NCBI RefSeq assembly: GCF_001294335.1
Contig: NZ_LGKG01000113.1
Span: 57,262-121,261 of the forward strand
Direction of reading: 5' to 3'
DNA: 64,000 nt
Source of the DNA: Streptomyces chattanoogensis
GTDB lineage: Bacteria; Actinomycetota; Actinomycetes; Streptomycetales; Streptomycetaceae
Notes under the pieces: model-generated
The model's input: the letters and a program-made list of their open reading frames with translations, nothing else
The model's database searches: none
Told to the model about the DNA's origin: nothing
Shown: positions 1-8,724 of the stretch, piece by piece
Layout: the number at the start of each line of letters is the position of its first letter
Position numbering within the stretch: position 1 is the stretch's first letter
Position numbers and translations under genes: made by a program

Positions 1-60
1 GTTTCCGTAGAACCTCCGATTGAACGGTAAACCATCAAGCGGCGTTCCGGTTCTCTCACC

Positions 61-82
61 CCGGGTGACGCTCGTCACCCGG
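61..82. promoter_or_regulatory. Perfect inverted repeat with GTGACG/CGTCAC core
   Basis: Two 10-bp arms (CCGGGTGACG at 61-70 and its exact complement at 73-82) are separated by two bases. The spacing is too tight for a good RNA hairpin, so a protein-binding site is more likely than a terminator. The target gene would lie to the left of the window. The same GTGACG-NN-CGTCAC core recurs at 21481-21494. The protein that binds it is unknown. Confidence 0.4.
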
Positions 83-146
83 TCCCGGGACCGGCGGACC
101 GGCGGCGGGGGCGTACGCCCGGGAAATCGGGGACGCCCAGAGAATC

Positions 147-160
147 GGGGACGTATCCCC
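147..160 (-). terminator. Short hairpin just downstream of the antiporter gene
   Basis: On the minus strand a GGGGA/TCCCC stem closes on a four-base loop within 20 bases of the antiporter stop codon. It is short and has no T-run, so it is only a candidate terminator. Two direct copies of AATCGGGGACG (125-135 and 143-153, period 18) overlap it. Confidence 0.3.
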
Positions 161-166
161 ACGACA

Positions 167-1267
167 TCAGGGACTGACCGCCAGCACGATGTACGCCGCC
201 AGCAGGGCGAGATGGACCCCGCCCTGCAAGGGGGTGGCGCGGCCGGGGATCACCGTCAGGGTGCCCACCATGATGGTCAGCGCGAGCAGCACCATGTGGG
301 TGGCGCCCAGGCCCAGATAGAGCGGGCCCGCCAGCCAGACGGAGGCGACCGCGACCGCGGGGATGGTGAGGCCGATGCTGGCCATCGCCGAGCCGAGGCC
401 GAGGTTGAGGCTGGTCTGGACGCGGTCCCGGCGGGCGGCCCGCACGGCGGCGATGGTTTCCGGCAGCAGCACCAGCAGGGCGATGACGATGCCGACGACG
501 GAGGCGGGCAGGCCCGCCGCGGCCACGCCGGACTCGACGGCCGGTGAGACCCCCTTGGCCAGCCCGACCACCGCGATCAGCGCCAGCGCCAGCAGCCCGA
601 GGCTGGTCAGCGCGGCCCGCCGGGACGGGGGACGGGCATGGTCCTCGGTGTCGATCACCTCGCCGGACGAGGTCACGGGGAGGAAGTAGTCCCGGTGCCG
701 CAGGGTCTGGGTGGTCACGAACATGCCGTACAGCACCAGTGCGGCGATCGCGGCGAAGACCAGTTGCGGGGTGGAGAACCGCGGCCCGGGGGTGGTCGTG
801 GTGAAGTTCGGCAGGACCAGGCTGAGGCCGGACAGCGTCGCCACCGTCGCCAGGGCGGCGCCGGTGCCCTCGGAGTTGAAGACGGCCACCCCGCGTTTGA
901 GGGCACCCACCAGCAGACACAGGCCGACGATGCCGTTGCAGGTGATCATCACCGCGGCGAAGACGGTGTCCCGGGCCAGCGAGGCGGCCTTGTCGCCGCC
1001 GTCGGCCATCAGGGTGACGATCAGCGCCACCTCGATGATCGTCACCGCGACCGCCAGGACGAGGGACCCGAACGGCTCGCCCACCCGGTGCGCGATCACC
1101 TCGGCGTGATGCACCGCGGCCAGCACGGCCGCGGCCAGAAAACACGAGACCAGCACGACCAGGGCGACCGGCAGGGTCGCCCCCCACGTCAGCGCCAGGA
1201 GCACGACCGCCAGGACCGGCACCGCACCGGTCCAGTGCAGGAGGGCGGCGCGCAGGCGGGCGATCAT
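167..1267 (-). CDS. chaA: Calcium:proton antiporter (ChaA/Cax family)
   Basis: The 366-residue integral membrane protein is predicted to exchange cytoplasmic Ca2+ (and possibly Na+ or K+) for protons at the plasma membrane. Two inverted Na+/Ca2+-exchanger halves are visible. The first alpha-repeat has EPFGSLVLAVAVTIIEVALI, with the Glu pair typical of ChaA. The second has LLPETIAAVRAARRD followed by an SLNLGLGSAMASIGL helix. About eleven hydrophobic helices can be counted. The ATG at 1267 (MIARLRAALL) is chosen because upstream in-frame sequence is Arg/Pro-rich non-membrane sequence overlapping the next gene. It lies downstream of and on the same strand as the 1347-2090 gene, 79 bp away. The family call is firm; the ion is by homology only. 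Confidence 0.85.
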   Translation of the reverse strand: MIARLRAALLHWTGAVPVLAVVLLALTWGATLPVALVVLVSCFLAAAVLAAVHHAEVIAHRVGEPFGSLVLAVAVTIIEVALIVTLMADGGDKAASLARDTVFAAVMITCNGIVGLCLLVGALKRGVAVFNSEGTGAALATVATLSGLSLVLPNFTTTTPGPRFSTPQLVFAAIAALVLYGMFVTTQTLRHRDYFLPVTSSGEVIDTEDHARPPSRRAALTSLGLLALALIAVVGLAKGVSPAVESGVAAAGLPASVVGIVIALLVLLPETIAAVRAARRDRVQTSLNLGLGSAMASIGLTIPAVAVASVWLAGPLYLGLGATHMVLLALTIMVGTLTVIPGRATPLQGGVHLALLAAYIVLAVSP

Positions 1268-1346
1268 GCCCCGAGCCTCGCAGATCCTGTGGGCCGCCGC
1301 CCGCCGAGTGCGCCGGGCCGGTGGACGCCTCGGGGCGCCGCCTGCC

Positions 1347-2090
1347 TCAGGCCGCCGCCCGGTGGCCCTTCGGCTCGGCGGGCGAGGTCGCGGCCTTGGT
1401 GACATCCGCGACCAGCTCGACGACGTCGGGCCCGTACGCCTGCGAGTTCACGACCTTCAGCAGCAGCGCGAACTGGCCCCCGGTGCCGTGCTTACGGGCC
1501 AGCTTGGCCCGGTTGCGTACGAGGTGCCGTACCGCGGCCCGGTGGGTGACCGGCCGCTGACCGGCCGCCAGGAACACCGGCCGGTCGCCCTCACCGGCCG
1601 TCAGCCGCGCCAGCAGGACGTACTCGACCGCACCCGGCTCCATCCGGTACGCCGTGCCGCCGATCGTGAACGTGCCGCGGCCCGCGCCGGACTCGTCGCC
1701 CGGGTGCACCGCGACGCCCGGCAGCAGATTGGCCATATGGGCCGCCAGCCGGCGGTGCGCGGTCGGGTCGCCGACGCAGAACTCGGTGCGCGCGCCGAAA
1801 CCCTGCAGCCCGGTGTCGTGCGGCGCGACCTCCGGGTGCGCACCGCAGTTCTCGATCACCCCGGCCAGCCCGAGCAGCGCCATCGCGTCATGACGCGGGA
1901 TGCTCCAGTGGGCCGAGGAGTTGTCGCGGTGCGTGACCAGCACGCACTCCGAACCGTCCGGCAGCCCGAAGAAGTCTTGCTCGCGGGTCAGCTTCCGGCG
2001 GGCCGCCGCCGATTGCACGGCCCAGCCGGCCGCCAGGCCCACCACGAGGGCCGCGACCGCCACGGTCAGGAGCAGCAGGGTGTCGTCCAT
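1347..2090 (-). CDS. Membrane-anchored conserved protein of unknown function
   Basis: This 247-residue protein has one N-terminal membrane helix (residues 4-27, LLLLTVAVAALVVGLAAG) and a soluble C-terminal domain with no motif I recognise. The topology suggests a membrane-tethered protein with the bulk probably inside the cell, judging from the RRKLTR stretch after the helix. The ATG at 2090 is chosen because the preceding in-frame residues are low-complexity Arg/Gly/Pro. It is transcribed away from the divergent gamma-glutamyltranspeptidase gene (2249), and the 158-bp gap must hold both promoters. Function unknown. Confidence 0.7.
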   Translation of the reverse strand: MDDTLLLLTVAVAALVVGLAAGWAVQSAAARRKLTREQDFFGLPDGSECVLVTHRDNSSAHWSIPRHDAMALLGLAGVIENCGAHPEVAPHDTGLQGFGARTEFCVGDPTAHRRLAAHMANLLPGVAVHPGDESGAGRGTFTIGGTAYRMEPGAVEYVLLARLTAGEGDRPVFLAAGQRPVTHRAAVRHLVRNRAKLARKHGTGGQFALLLKVVNSQAYGPDVVELVADVTKAATSPAEPKGHRAAA

Positions 2091-2248
2091 GGCGGGCGAG
2101 CGTAGCGGCTGCCCGGGTGTGCGTTCGAGGGCGGCCCGGGGGATGGGGCGGCTTGCCCCGCTATGCCCTCTGCCGAGGCGATGCCTCCGCGAGTAGGCTC
2201 CGGGCCCCTGTCGCCTCCCGCCGCGCACGCCTTGGAGGTCAATCCGGT

Positions 2249-4057
2249 ATGTCCCACGTCCGACGTCTCACCGTCCTGGGGGCCGCCGCCGCGCTGGCCG
2301 GCTCCCTGCTGACGGTCCCGGCCGCCGCCCGCTCCACCCCGCCCCCCGGCCCCCCGCCCCAGGGAAACACCAAGACCCCGGTCGCCGTCGGCCACGGCGG
2401 GGCGGTCGCCAGCGTCGACGCGGACGCCTCCGCCGCCGGCATAGCCGTCCTCAGAAATGGCGGCAACGCCGTGGACGCCGCGGTCGCCACCGCCGCCGCC
2501 CTCGGCGTCACCGAGCCCTACTCCGCAGGCATCGGTGGCGGCGGCTACTTCGTCTACTACGACGCCAAGACGCGCACCGTACGCACCCTCGACGGCCGGG
2601 AGACCGCCCCGCGCTCCGCCGGCAAGAACCTCTTCCTGGAGAACGGGGCACCGATCCCGTTCGAGGAAGCCGTCACCAGCGGCCTGAGCGTCGGCACCCC
2701 CGGCACCCCCGCGACCTGGGACACCGCCCTGCACAAATGGGGCAGCCGCTCGCTCGGCCAGGTGCTCCGGCCCGCCCGGAAACTCGCCCGGGACGGCTTC
2801 ACCGTCGACGAGACCTTCCGCCGCCAGACCGCCGCCAACGAGGCCCGCTTCCGGGACTTCCCCGCCACCGCGGACCTCTTCCTCCCCGGCGGCAGGCTCC
2901 CGGCCGTCGGCTCGACGCTCAAGAACCCCGATCTGGCGCGCACCTACGGGGAGTTGGCGGCCAAGGGCGTCCGCGCGCTCTACGCCGGCGACCTGGGCCG
3001 CGATCTCGTACGGACCGTCCGCACACCGCCCGTACGCCCGGGATCGGACCGCCGCGTACGGCCCGGCGACCTGACCGCCGACGACCTCCGCAGCTACGAG
3101 GCCCTCGGCCAGGCGCCCACCCGCACCGCCTACCGCGGCCTCGACGTCTACGGCATCGGCCCGTCCTCCTCCGGCGGCACCAGCGTCGCCGAGGCGCTCA
3201 ACATCCTTGAGAAGACCGGCCTTTCCCACCTGACCGAAAAGCAGTACCTGCACCGCTATATCGAGGCCAGCCGGATCGCCTTCGCCGACCGCGGCCGCTG
3301 GGTCGGCGACCCGGCGTACGAGGACGTCCCGACCCACGGCCTCACCTCGCAGCGCTTCGCCGACTCCCGCGCCTGCCTCATCCACGACGACAAGGCCCTG
3401 ACCAGCCCGCTCGCCCCCGGCGACCCGCGCGACCCCAAGCCCTGCGGCACCACCGGCAAGGCCGCCCCGACCACGTACGAGGGCGAGAACACCACCCACC
3501 TCACCGTCGCCGACAAGTGGGGCAATGTCGTCGCCTACACCCTCACCATCGAGCAGACCGGCGGCAGCGGCATCGTCGTGCCCGGCCGGGGCTTCCTCCT
3601 CAACAACGAGCTGACGGACTTCTCCTTCGCGCCCGCCGACCCGGCGGTACACGACCCGAACCTGCCCGGCTCCGGGAAGCGCCCGCGCTCGTCCATCTCC
3701 CCGACCATCGTCCTGCGGCACGGCAAGCCGGTCGTCGCCCTCGGTTCACCCGGCGGCGCCACCATCATCACCACTGTCCTGCAGAGCCTGCTGAACTTCC
3801 TGGACCGCGGTCAGCCCCTGGTCGACGCCATCGCCGCGCCGCGCGCCAGCCAGCGCAACGCGGCGGCCACCGAGCTCGAACCGGCCCTGTGGAACAGCCC
3901 GCTCCGCGGCCAACTCGAGGCCCTCGGCCACACCTTCAAACAGAACCCGGAGATCGGCGCGGCGACCGGCGTCCAGCGGCTGCCGGACGGACGCTGGCTG
4001 GCGGCGGCCGAAAAGGTACGGCGCGGCGGCGGCTCGGCGATGGTGGTCCGGCCATGA
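2249..4057 (+). CDS. ggt: Secreted gamma-glutamyltranspeptidase
   Basis: The predicted secreted Ntn-hydrolase transfers or hydrolyses the gamma-glutamyl group of glutathione and related peptides outside the membrane. Its 602 residues begin with a signal peptide (about residues 1-28, hydrophobic LTVLGAAAALAGSLL, AxA site before RSTPPP). The large-subunit motif GGNAVDAAVA is at 71-80. The autocleavage nucleophile is Thr415 in NTTHLTVADKWGN, and downstream GSPGG elements of the small subunit are intact, so one chain should self-process into two subunits. The ATG at 2249 has a GGAGG Shine-Dalgarno 10 bp upstream. A paralogue of the YwrD type lies at 37777-39663. The call is strong; physiological substrate unknown. 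Confidence 0.93.
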   Translation: MSHVRRLTVLGAAAALAGSLLTVPAAARSTPPPGPPPQGNTKTPVAVGHGGAVASVDADASAAGIAVLRNGGNAVDAAVATAAALGVTEPYSAGIGGGGYFVYYDAKTRTVRTLDGRETAPRSAGKNLFLENGAPIPFEEAVTSGLSVGTPGTPATWDTALHKWGSRSLGQVLRPARKLARDGFTVDETFRRQTAANEARFRDFPATADLFLPGGRLPAVGSTLKNPDLARTYGELAAKGVRALYAGDLGRDLVRTVRTPPVRPGSDRRVRPGDLTADDLRSYEALGQAPTRTAYRGLDVYGIGPSSSGGTSVAEALNILEKTGLSHLTEKQYLHRYIEASRIAFADRGRWVGDPAYEDVPTHGLTSQRFADSRACLIHDDKALTSPLAPGDPRDPKPCGTTGKAAPTTYEGENTTHLTVADKWGNVVAYTLTIEQTGGSGIVVPGRGFLLNNELTDFSFAPADPAVHDPNLPGSGKRPRSSISPTIVLRHGKPVVALGSPGGATIITTVLQSLLNFLDRGQPLVDAIAAPRASQRNAAATELEPALWNSPLRGQLEALGHTFKQNPEIGAATGVQRLPDGRWLAAAEKVRRGGGSAMVVRP

Positions 4058-4155
4058 CGCAGAGCGCGCCACCACCGGCCGCTGTGCCGTCCGTGTACCG
4101 TCCATGTGGCCTACCGCGCGGCGTCATTGCTGGCCATGGTGGTGACGACTAACCT

Positions 4156-4186
4156 CCTGGGACCGTTCGTCGAGAACGGTCCCAGG
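4156..4186 (+). promoter_or_regulatory. 13-bp hairpin abutting the amidase ribosome binding site
   Basis: Perfect 13-bp arms (4156-4168 and 4174-4186) enclose a five-base loop between the ggt stop and the amidase GTG start. The right arm ends inside the AGGGAGG Shine-Dalgarno at 4184-4190. It could be the ggt terminator, but folding would also occlude amidase translation initiation. No T-tract follows. Both readings are inference. Confidence 0.6.
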
Positions 4187-4199
4187 GAGGGCGCGCACC

Positions 4200-5660
4200 G
4201 TGAGCGTTGACGAGAGCCAGGACAGCGGAACCGGGTCCCGCCGTACCGGTTCGCCGGCCGGAGGACCGGAAGGGCTCGCCGAACAGGCGCGGGCGCTGGC
4301 CGAGGGGCGGATCACCTCCACCGCACTGGTACGGCGTTCCCTGGAGCGCATCGAGGCCACCCAGAACACCGTCAACGCCTTCCGGCGGGTACGGGCCGAG
4401 GCGGCGCTCGCCGAGGCCGCGGAAGCCGACCGCCGGCTGGCCGCCGGCGAACGGCTGCCGCTGCTCGGGGTGCCCGTCGCGGTCAAGGACGACACGGATG
4501 TGGCCGGCGAGCCGACCGCGTTCGGCTGTGCGGGGGAGTTCCCGCCCAAGGAACACGACGCCGAGGTCGTACGGCGGCTGCGCGCGGCCGGCGCGATCAT
4601 CGTCGGCAAGACCAACGCCTGCGAACTGGGCCAGTGGCCGTTCACCGAGGGCCCGGCCTTCGGCGACACCCGCAACCCCTGGAACCTCGACCACACCCCC
4701 GGCGGCTCCTCCGGCGGTTCGGCCGCCGCGGTGGCCGCGGGCCTGGTACCGGCCGCGCTCGGCACCGACGGCGCGGGCTCGGTCCGTATCCCCGCCGCCT
4801 GGTCCCACCTCATCGGCATCAAACCGCAGCGCGGCCGCATCTCCACCTGGCCGGACGCCGAATCCTTCCAGGGCATCACCGGCATCGGCCCGCTGGCCCG
4901 CACCGTCGAGGACGCGGCGCTCCTCCTGGACGTCGCGAGCGGCAACCACGCGGGCGATCTGCACCGGCCCCCCGCCATCGCGGCGCACGCCGCCGCCGGC
5001 CGGGACCCCGGGCGGCTGCGCATCGCCCTCTCCTGGAAACCGGCCCTCACCTTCACCCGCAAACCGCTGCACCCGGACGTCCGGGCCGCGGTCACCGGCG
5101 TGGCCCGCACCCTCTCCCGGCTGGGCCACTTCGTCGAGGAGGCCGAACCCGACTACGGTCTGGTCGGTCTCTCCTTCGTCCCCCGCGCCACCGCCGGCGT
5201 CGGCGAATGGGCCGCCCGCGTCCCCGACCGCACCCTCCTCGACCCCCGCACCCGCGGCTCCGTCCGCATGGGCCGCATCCTCGGCGGCCCGGTCCTGCGC
5301 CGCGCCCGCGCCGCCGAACAGCGCCAACAACGCCGCATCGGCGCCCTGTTCGGCCCGTACGACATCCTGCTGACCCCGACCACCGCCACCCCGCCGCCCC
5401 GCATCGGCACCCTCGCCAAACTCAACGGCTGGCGCACCGACCAGGCCATGATCGCCGCCTGCCCCTACGCCTGGCCCTGGAACGTCCTGGGCTGGCCCGG
5501 CGTCAGCATCCCCGCCGGATTCAGCAAGGACGGCCTGCCCCTGGGCGCCCAGCTCCTGGGCCCGGCGCACGGCGAGCCGCGGCTGATCTCGTTGGCGGCG
5601 CAGCTGCAGGACGATCTGCGGTGGCACGAGCGCAGACCGGTGGGACATCCGACGTCCTAG
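4200..5660 (+). CDS. Amidase signature family enzyme (GatA-like amidohydrolase)
   Basis: This 486-residue cytoplasmic Ser-Ser-Lys amidase is predicted to hydrolyse carboxamides or amide bonds. The catalytic Lys is Lys96 in VAVKDDTD. The Gly/Ser-rich signature GGSSGGSAAAV (residues 168-178) supplies the cis-Ser. The nucleophile is Ser194 in GTDGAGSVRIPA. The length is that of GatA-type amidases, but no gatB/gatC lie beside it, so it is probably a catabolic amidase rather than the tRNA amidotransferase subunit. The GTG start at 4200 is used because its Shine-Dalgarno (AGGGAGG) lies 9 bp upstream, embedded in the hairpin at 4156-4186. Confidence 0.87.
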   Translation: MSVDESQDSGTGSRRTGSPAGGPEGLAEQARALAEGRITSTALVRRSLERIEATQNTVNAFRRVRAEAALAEAAEADRRLAAGERLPLLGVPVAVKDDTDVAGEPTAFGCAGEFPPKEHDAEVVRRLRAAGAIIVGKTNACELGQWPFTEGPAFGDTRNPWNLDHTPGGSSGGSAAAVAAGLVPAALGTDGAGSVRIPAAWSHLIGIKPQRGRISTWPDAESFQGITGIGPLARTVEDAALLLDVASGNHAGDLHRPPAIAAHAAAGRDPGRLRIALSWKPALTFTRKPLHPDVRAAVTGVARTLSRLGHFVEEAEPDYGLVGLSFVPRATAGVGEWAARVPDRTLLDPRTRGSVRMGRILGGPVLRRARAAEQRQQRRIGALFGPYDILLTPTTATPPPRIGTLAKLNGWRTDQAMIAACPYAWPWNVLGWPGVSIPAGFSKDGLPLGAQLLGPAHGEPRLISLAAQLQDDLRWHERRPVGHPTS

Positions 5661-5697
5661 GTCCTCTCCGGCGGCAGGCGGCTCGTACGCTGGGCCC

Positions 5698-6144
5698 ATG
5701 CCCACCTCAGCGGACCACCTGCCCCCCTTCGAGCTGGCCTTTCCCGGGCCGCTGCGCGACAAGTTGGTCGCCGCGGTGCTGTCCGGCGCGAAGACGGCGA
5801 CGACGGGGCTGCTCGCAGGATACGAAGCTGAGAACGAACCGCTGCCGAAGCCGGGGGAGCGGTCTGCGCTGCTCGACTCCCAGGAACGCCGGGTCGCCGT
5901 CCTGGAGATCACCGACGTGCAGGTGCTGCCGCTCGGAGAGGTCGGGCTGCGGCATGCCGTCGACGAGGGTGAGGGATACGGGTCCGTCGCCCAATGGCGG
6001 GCCGCGCACGAGCGGTTCTGGCACGGCGCCGAGCTGCGCGAGTTCCTTGGGGACCCCGAGTTCACGGTGTGTGACGAGACCTTCGTCGTCACCGAACGCT
6101 TCCGGGTCGTGGCGCGACTGCGGTCCGCGGGCGGTGCGGGCTAA
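5698..6144 (+). CDS. ASCH-domain protein
   Basis: The 148-residue single-domain cytoplasmic protein carries the ASCH fold (beta-barrel related to PUA, thought to bind RNA or modified nucleosides). Visible hallmarks are the early LVAAVLSGAKTATTGLL segment, the PGERSALLD loop, VAVLEITDVQVLPL, and YGSVAQWRAAHERFW near residues 90-106. It starts 37 bp after the amidase stop on the same strand and may be co-transcribed with it. Some ASCH proteins hydrolyse N4-acetylcytidine; whether this one is an enzyme cannot be told from the sequence. Confidence 0.8.
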   Translation: MPTSADHLPPFELAFPGPLRDKLVAAVLSGAKTATTGLLAGYEAENEPLPKPGERSALLDSQERRVAVLEITDVQVLPLGEVGLRHAVDEGEGYGSVAQWRAAHERFWHGAELREFLGDPEFTVCDETFVVTERFRVVARLRSAGGAG

Positions 6145-6199
6145 GGCCTGGTCCGGCGGATCGCGGCGGCCTTTCCGACCCCGGTCCGCCGGACAGGCC
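6145..6199. terminator. Bidirectional stem-loop between convergent genes
   Basis: Arms GGCCTG-G-TCCGGCGGA (6145-6160) and TCCGCCGGACAGGCC (6185-6199) pair over 15 bp with one bulged G, enclosing a 24-base loop. It fills the gap between the convergent ASCH and isochorismatase-fold genes, as expected of a shared terminator. Confidence 0.65.
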
Positions 6200-6211
6200 C
6201 CGGACCCCGAC

Positions 6212-6766
6212 TCACCCCAGCAGCCCGATGATCTCCTCCGTCGTGCCGGTCTCGCCCAGCCGCGGGAAGATCTTCTCCAGGCTGTTGCGGTGCGCCGCCT
6301 CGTCCAGGTCGGTGACCGCGTCGGTGGCGACGGTGACGTGGTAGCCGTGCTCGTGGGCGGCGCGGGCGCTGGATTCGACGCCGATGCTGGTGGCGATGCC
6401 GGCCAGCACGACCTGGGTGATCCCGCGGCGGCGGAGTTCCAGGTCGAGGCGGGTGCCGTAAAAGGCGCCCCACTGCTGCTTGGTGACGGTGATGTCGGAG
6501 GGCTGCCGGTCGAGTGCGGGGACCAGCTCGGCCCAGTCGGCGGGCGGGGTGAAACCGCCCGGGCCGGATTCGGTGCGGCCCGGTGCGCCGCCGGTGACGT
6601 TCACCAGGACGACGGGCAGCTCGCGGGCGCGGAAGGCGGCGGCCAGGCGTGCGCCGCGCTCGATGACCTCGGCGGACGGTTGCGGGGCGGTAGGCAGGGC
6701 GGCGATGCCCTTCTGCAGGTCGATCAGGACCAGGGCGGTGCGGGCGTCGAGGGTGGTGGCGGGCAC
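6212..6766 (-). CDS. Isochorismatase-fold hydrolase with Gly at the catalytic Cys position
   Basis: The 184-residue alpha/beta hydrolase belongs to the isochorismatase/nicotinamidase-like superfamily. The N-terminal catalytic Asp16 (LVLIDLQKG) and Lys96 (TKQQWG) are present. The third position, normally Cys in amidase members, is Gly129 in GIATSIGVESSARAA. The same Cys-to-Gly change occurs in vinyl-ether-cleaving isochorismatases such as EntB/PhzD, so an amidase or nicotinamidase function is unlikely. The GTG start at 6766 follows an AAGGAG site. It lies 47 bp downstream of the MFS gene on the same strand and is probably the third gene of a MarR-MFS-hydrolase operon. Substrate unknown. Confidence 0.82.
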   Translation of the reverse strand: MPATTLDARTALVLIDLQKGIAALPTAPQPSAEVIERGARLAAAFRARELPVVLVNVTGGAPGRTESGPGGFTPPADWAELVPALDRQPSDITVTKQQWGAFYGTRLDLELRRRGITQVVLAGIATSIGVESSARAAHEHGYHVTVATDAVTDLDEAAHRNSLEKIFPRLGETGTTEEIIGLLG

Positions 6767-6813
6767 GGGGGCTCCTTGAGTCGTGAGGGAGGTGAACCGG
6801 CTTGGATATGCGG

Positions 6814-8277
6814 TCAGTTGGTGGCCGCAGCGGGGCTTCCGGCGCGCAGGGTGCGGTCGGTCAGGGTGAGGGCGAGGAGGAGCGCGCCGAGGCCGAGCCC
6901 GATCGCGGCCATGTGGTGCAGGCCGGGATCGGAGGCGCGCTGTCCGTACAGGACGCCGATGAGGCCGGAGGCCGTGATGGCTCCGAGGTACTGGGCGGTG
7001 CGCTGGAGCCCGGCGGCCGCGCCGACGCCGTCGGCCGGGGCCTGGGCGTAGACGGCGGCCTGGTTGGCGGTGGACGCCAGGCCCTGCGGGATGCCGAGCA
7101 GGGCGCCGGCGCACAGCAGCGCGAGGAGCGGGCTGGTGCCGTGCACGACGAGGAGGACCGCGCTGCCGGCCGCGAGACAGAGCGCGGCGAGGGTCAGTGG
7201 CGCGCGGATCCCTTTCGTACGGGCGCCCGCGATCGAGCAGAAGGCGGCCACGCCGGACATCGGCAGCATGATCAGTCCCGCGTGGAAGGACGAGTAGCCG
7301 TGCACCTGCTCCAGCCACTGGCTGAAGCCGTAGAGCGCGCAGTAGATGACGAGGTAGGTGAGGCCGTGGCGCAGGTAGGTGCGTACCAGCCCGCCGTTGG
7401 CCGCGAGCATGCGGAGGTCGAGAAACGGGGCCGGGTGACGCAGCTGCCACCAGACGAGGACGGCTGCCAGGACGGCAGCGGGGGCGAGCAGGAACCAGCG
7501 GGGATCCGCGAGGTCGTTGAGGAAGAACATCGTGGTGGTGAGCGTGGCCGCGAAGAGGGCGATGCCCAGGGGGTCGAGGGCGCCGGCGCGGGCGGAGTCG
7601 CGGCCGGACCTCTCGTCGCGGGCGGCGTTGGCGTCCCGGGTGGACTTCTCGTCGCGCGGCAGCCACACCAGCGCGAAGACCAGAGCCAGCAGCGCCAGCG
7701 GCACATTGACGGCGAAGACCGCGCGCCAGCCCGCCGTGGCGGCGAGCAGGCCGCCGAGCGTGGGGCCGACGGCGGCGCTCGCCAGCGCGGCGAGCGAGAG
7801 CCGGCCCAGAACGGCGCGGGGCGTGGGCCGGCCGGTCCGCCGCGACTCGGCGCGCAGCATCGCCATCGCGGCGGGGTAGGCGGCCGCCGTGCCGATGCCG
7901 AGCACGACCCGGGAGACGATCAGCAGGGTGAAGACGGGGGCCAGCGCCCCGATCAGCCCCGCCGCGCAGACCATCAGCGCACCGGCGACGAACACCCGCC
8001 GCGGCCCGACGCGGTCGGCGAGCCGCCCCATCGACGGCTGCCCCACCGCGCTGGCCAGATACATCGCGGAGAGCAGCCAGGCGGTGTCGGCGGGCCCGAC
8101 CCGGAAGTCCTGCCCGATGGCCACCAGAGCGGTGGCGATCATCGTGGAGTTGATGGGGTTGAGGAGCGAGCCGAGGAGCAGCGGAGTCATCAGGCGCGCG
8201 CCGAAGGCCCGGTGGGGGACGCCGGCGGGTGTACCGTCCAGGCCGGCGGGCTTCGTCGAACGGCTCGGCGCGCTCAT
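6814..8277 (-). CDS. MFS drug-efflux transporter (DHA2/EmrB-QacA-like)
   Basis: The 487-residue major facilitator protein is predicted to export drugs or metabolites by proton antiport. About 14 hydrophobic helices are visible, as in the DHA2 group. The loop 2-3 motif A (GRLADRVGPRRVF) and motif C-like stretch (RVVLGIGTAAAYPAAMAML) are intact. The hydrophilic stretch ARDERSGRDSARAG (about residues 215-230) is a central cytoplasmic loop. Its ATG overlaps the stop of the upstream marR gene by four bases (ATGA), so translation is coupled. It should be de-repressed together with marR when the effector binds. The exported compound is unknown. Confidence 0.88.
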   Translation of the reverse strand: MSAPSRSTKPAGLDGTPAGVPHRAFGARLMTPLLLGSLLNPINSTMIATALVAIGQDFRVGPADTAWLLSAMYLASAVGQPSMGRLADRVGPRRVFVAGALMVCAAGLIGALAPVFTLLIVSRVVLGIGTAAAYPAAMAMLRAESRRTGRPTPRAVLGRLSLAALASAAVGPTLGGLLAATAGWRAVFAVNVPLALLALVFALVWLPRDEKSTRDANAARDERSGRDSARAGALDPLGIALFAATLTTTMFFLNDLADPRWFLLAPAAVLAAVLVWWQLRHPAPFLDLRMLAANGGLVRTYLRHGLTYLVIYCALYGFSQWLEQVHGYSSFHAGLIMLPMSGVAAFCSIAGARTKGIRAPLTLAALCLAAGSAVLLVVHGTSPLLALLCAGALLGIPQGLASTANQAAVYAQAPADGVGAAAGLQRTAQYLGAITASGLIGVLYGQRASDPGLHHMAAIGLGLGALLLALTLTDRTLRAGSPAAATN

Positions 8278-8705
8278 TCCTGCGTCAGCCGTCGTATCAG
8301 CGCGGTAGCCGCGGTCAGGGTGCGCTGTTCCTCCGGGGTCAGCCGTTCCGCGATGGTCACGGCGAGCCAGTTCTGCTTGGCCTGGCGTGCGGCCTTGAGC
8401 AGCCGGCGCCCCTCCTCGGTGAGGGAGAAGACGACCTGCCGCCCGTCGGTCGGATGCGGGCTGCGGGCGAGGACGCCCATGTCCTCCAGCGCGCCCACGG
8501 TCATCCGCATGGACTGCGGGCGGACCAGCTCGGCGCGGGCCAGCGCCGCGGTGGTGGCCGGCCCGTCGGCGTCGATCCGGGCGATGACCGAGCGCTGGGT
8601 GGGGCTCAGCTCACCCTGCGGCGACGCCGCGCGCAGGCGTCGCATCAGCACGCCCACGGCCGCGCCCAGATCCGTGGCGAGGCGTTCCTGGTTTTGGTCC
8701 GGCAT
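8274..8705 (-). CDS. MarR-family transcriptional regulator
   Basis: The 143-residue winged-helix repressor probably acts as a dimer on the palindrome at 8725-8752, 20 bp upstream of its own start. The MarR core is clear: LSPTQRSVIARI, recognition region RPQSMRMTVGALEDMGVLARSP split across residues 60-82, and the wing DGRQVVFSLTEEGRRLL. The ATG at 8705 (MPDQNQERL) is chosen because further-upstream codons overlap the operator. The stop overlaps the MFS start, making a regulator-target operon of the emrR/emrB type. Ligand unknown; probably a phenolic or lipophilic compound, as in the family. Confidence 0.9.
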   Translation of the reverse strand: MPDQNQERLATDLGAAVGVLMRRLRAASPQGELSPTQRSVIARIDADGPATTAALARAELVRPQSMRMTVGALEDMGVLARSPHPTDGRQVVFSLTEEGRRLLKAARQAKQNWLAVTIAERLTPEEQRTLTAATALIRRLTQE

Positions 8706-8724
8706 GGCGCCAGCGTATGTAATC

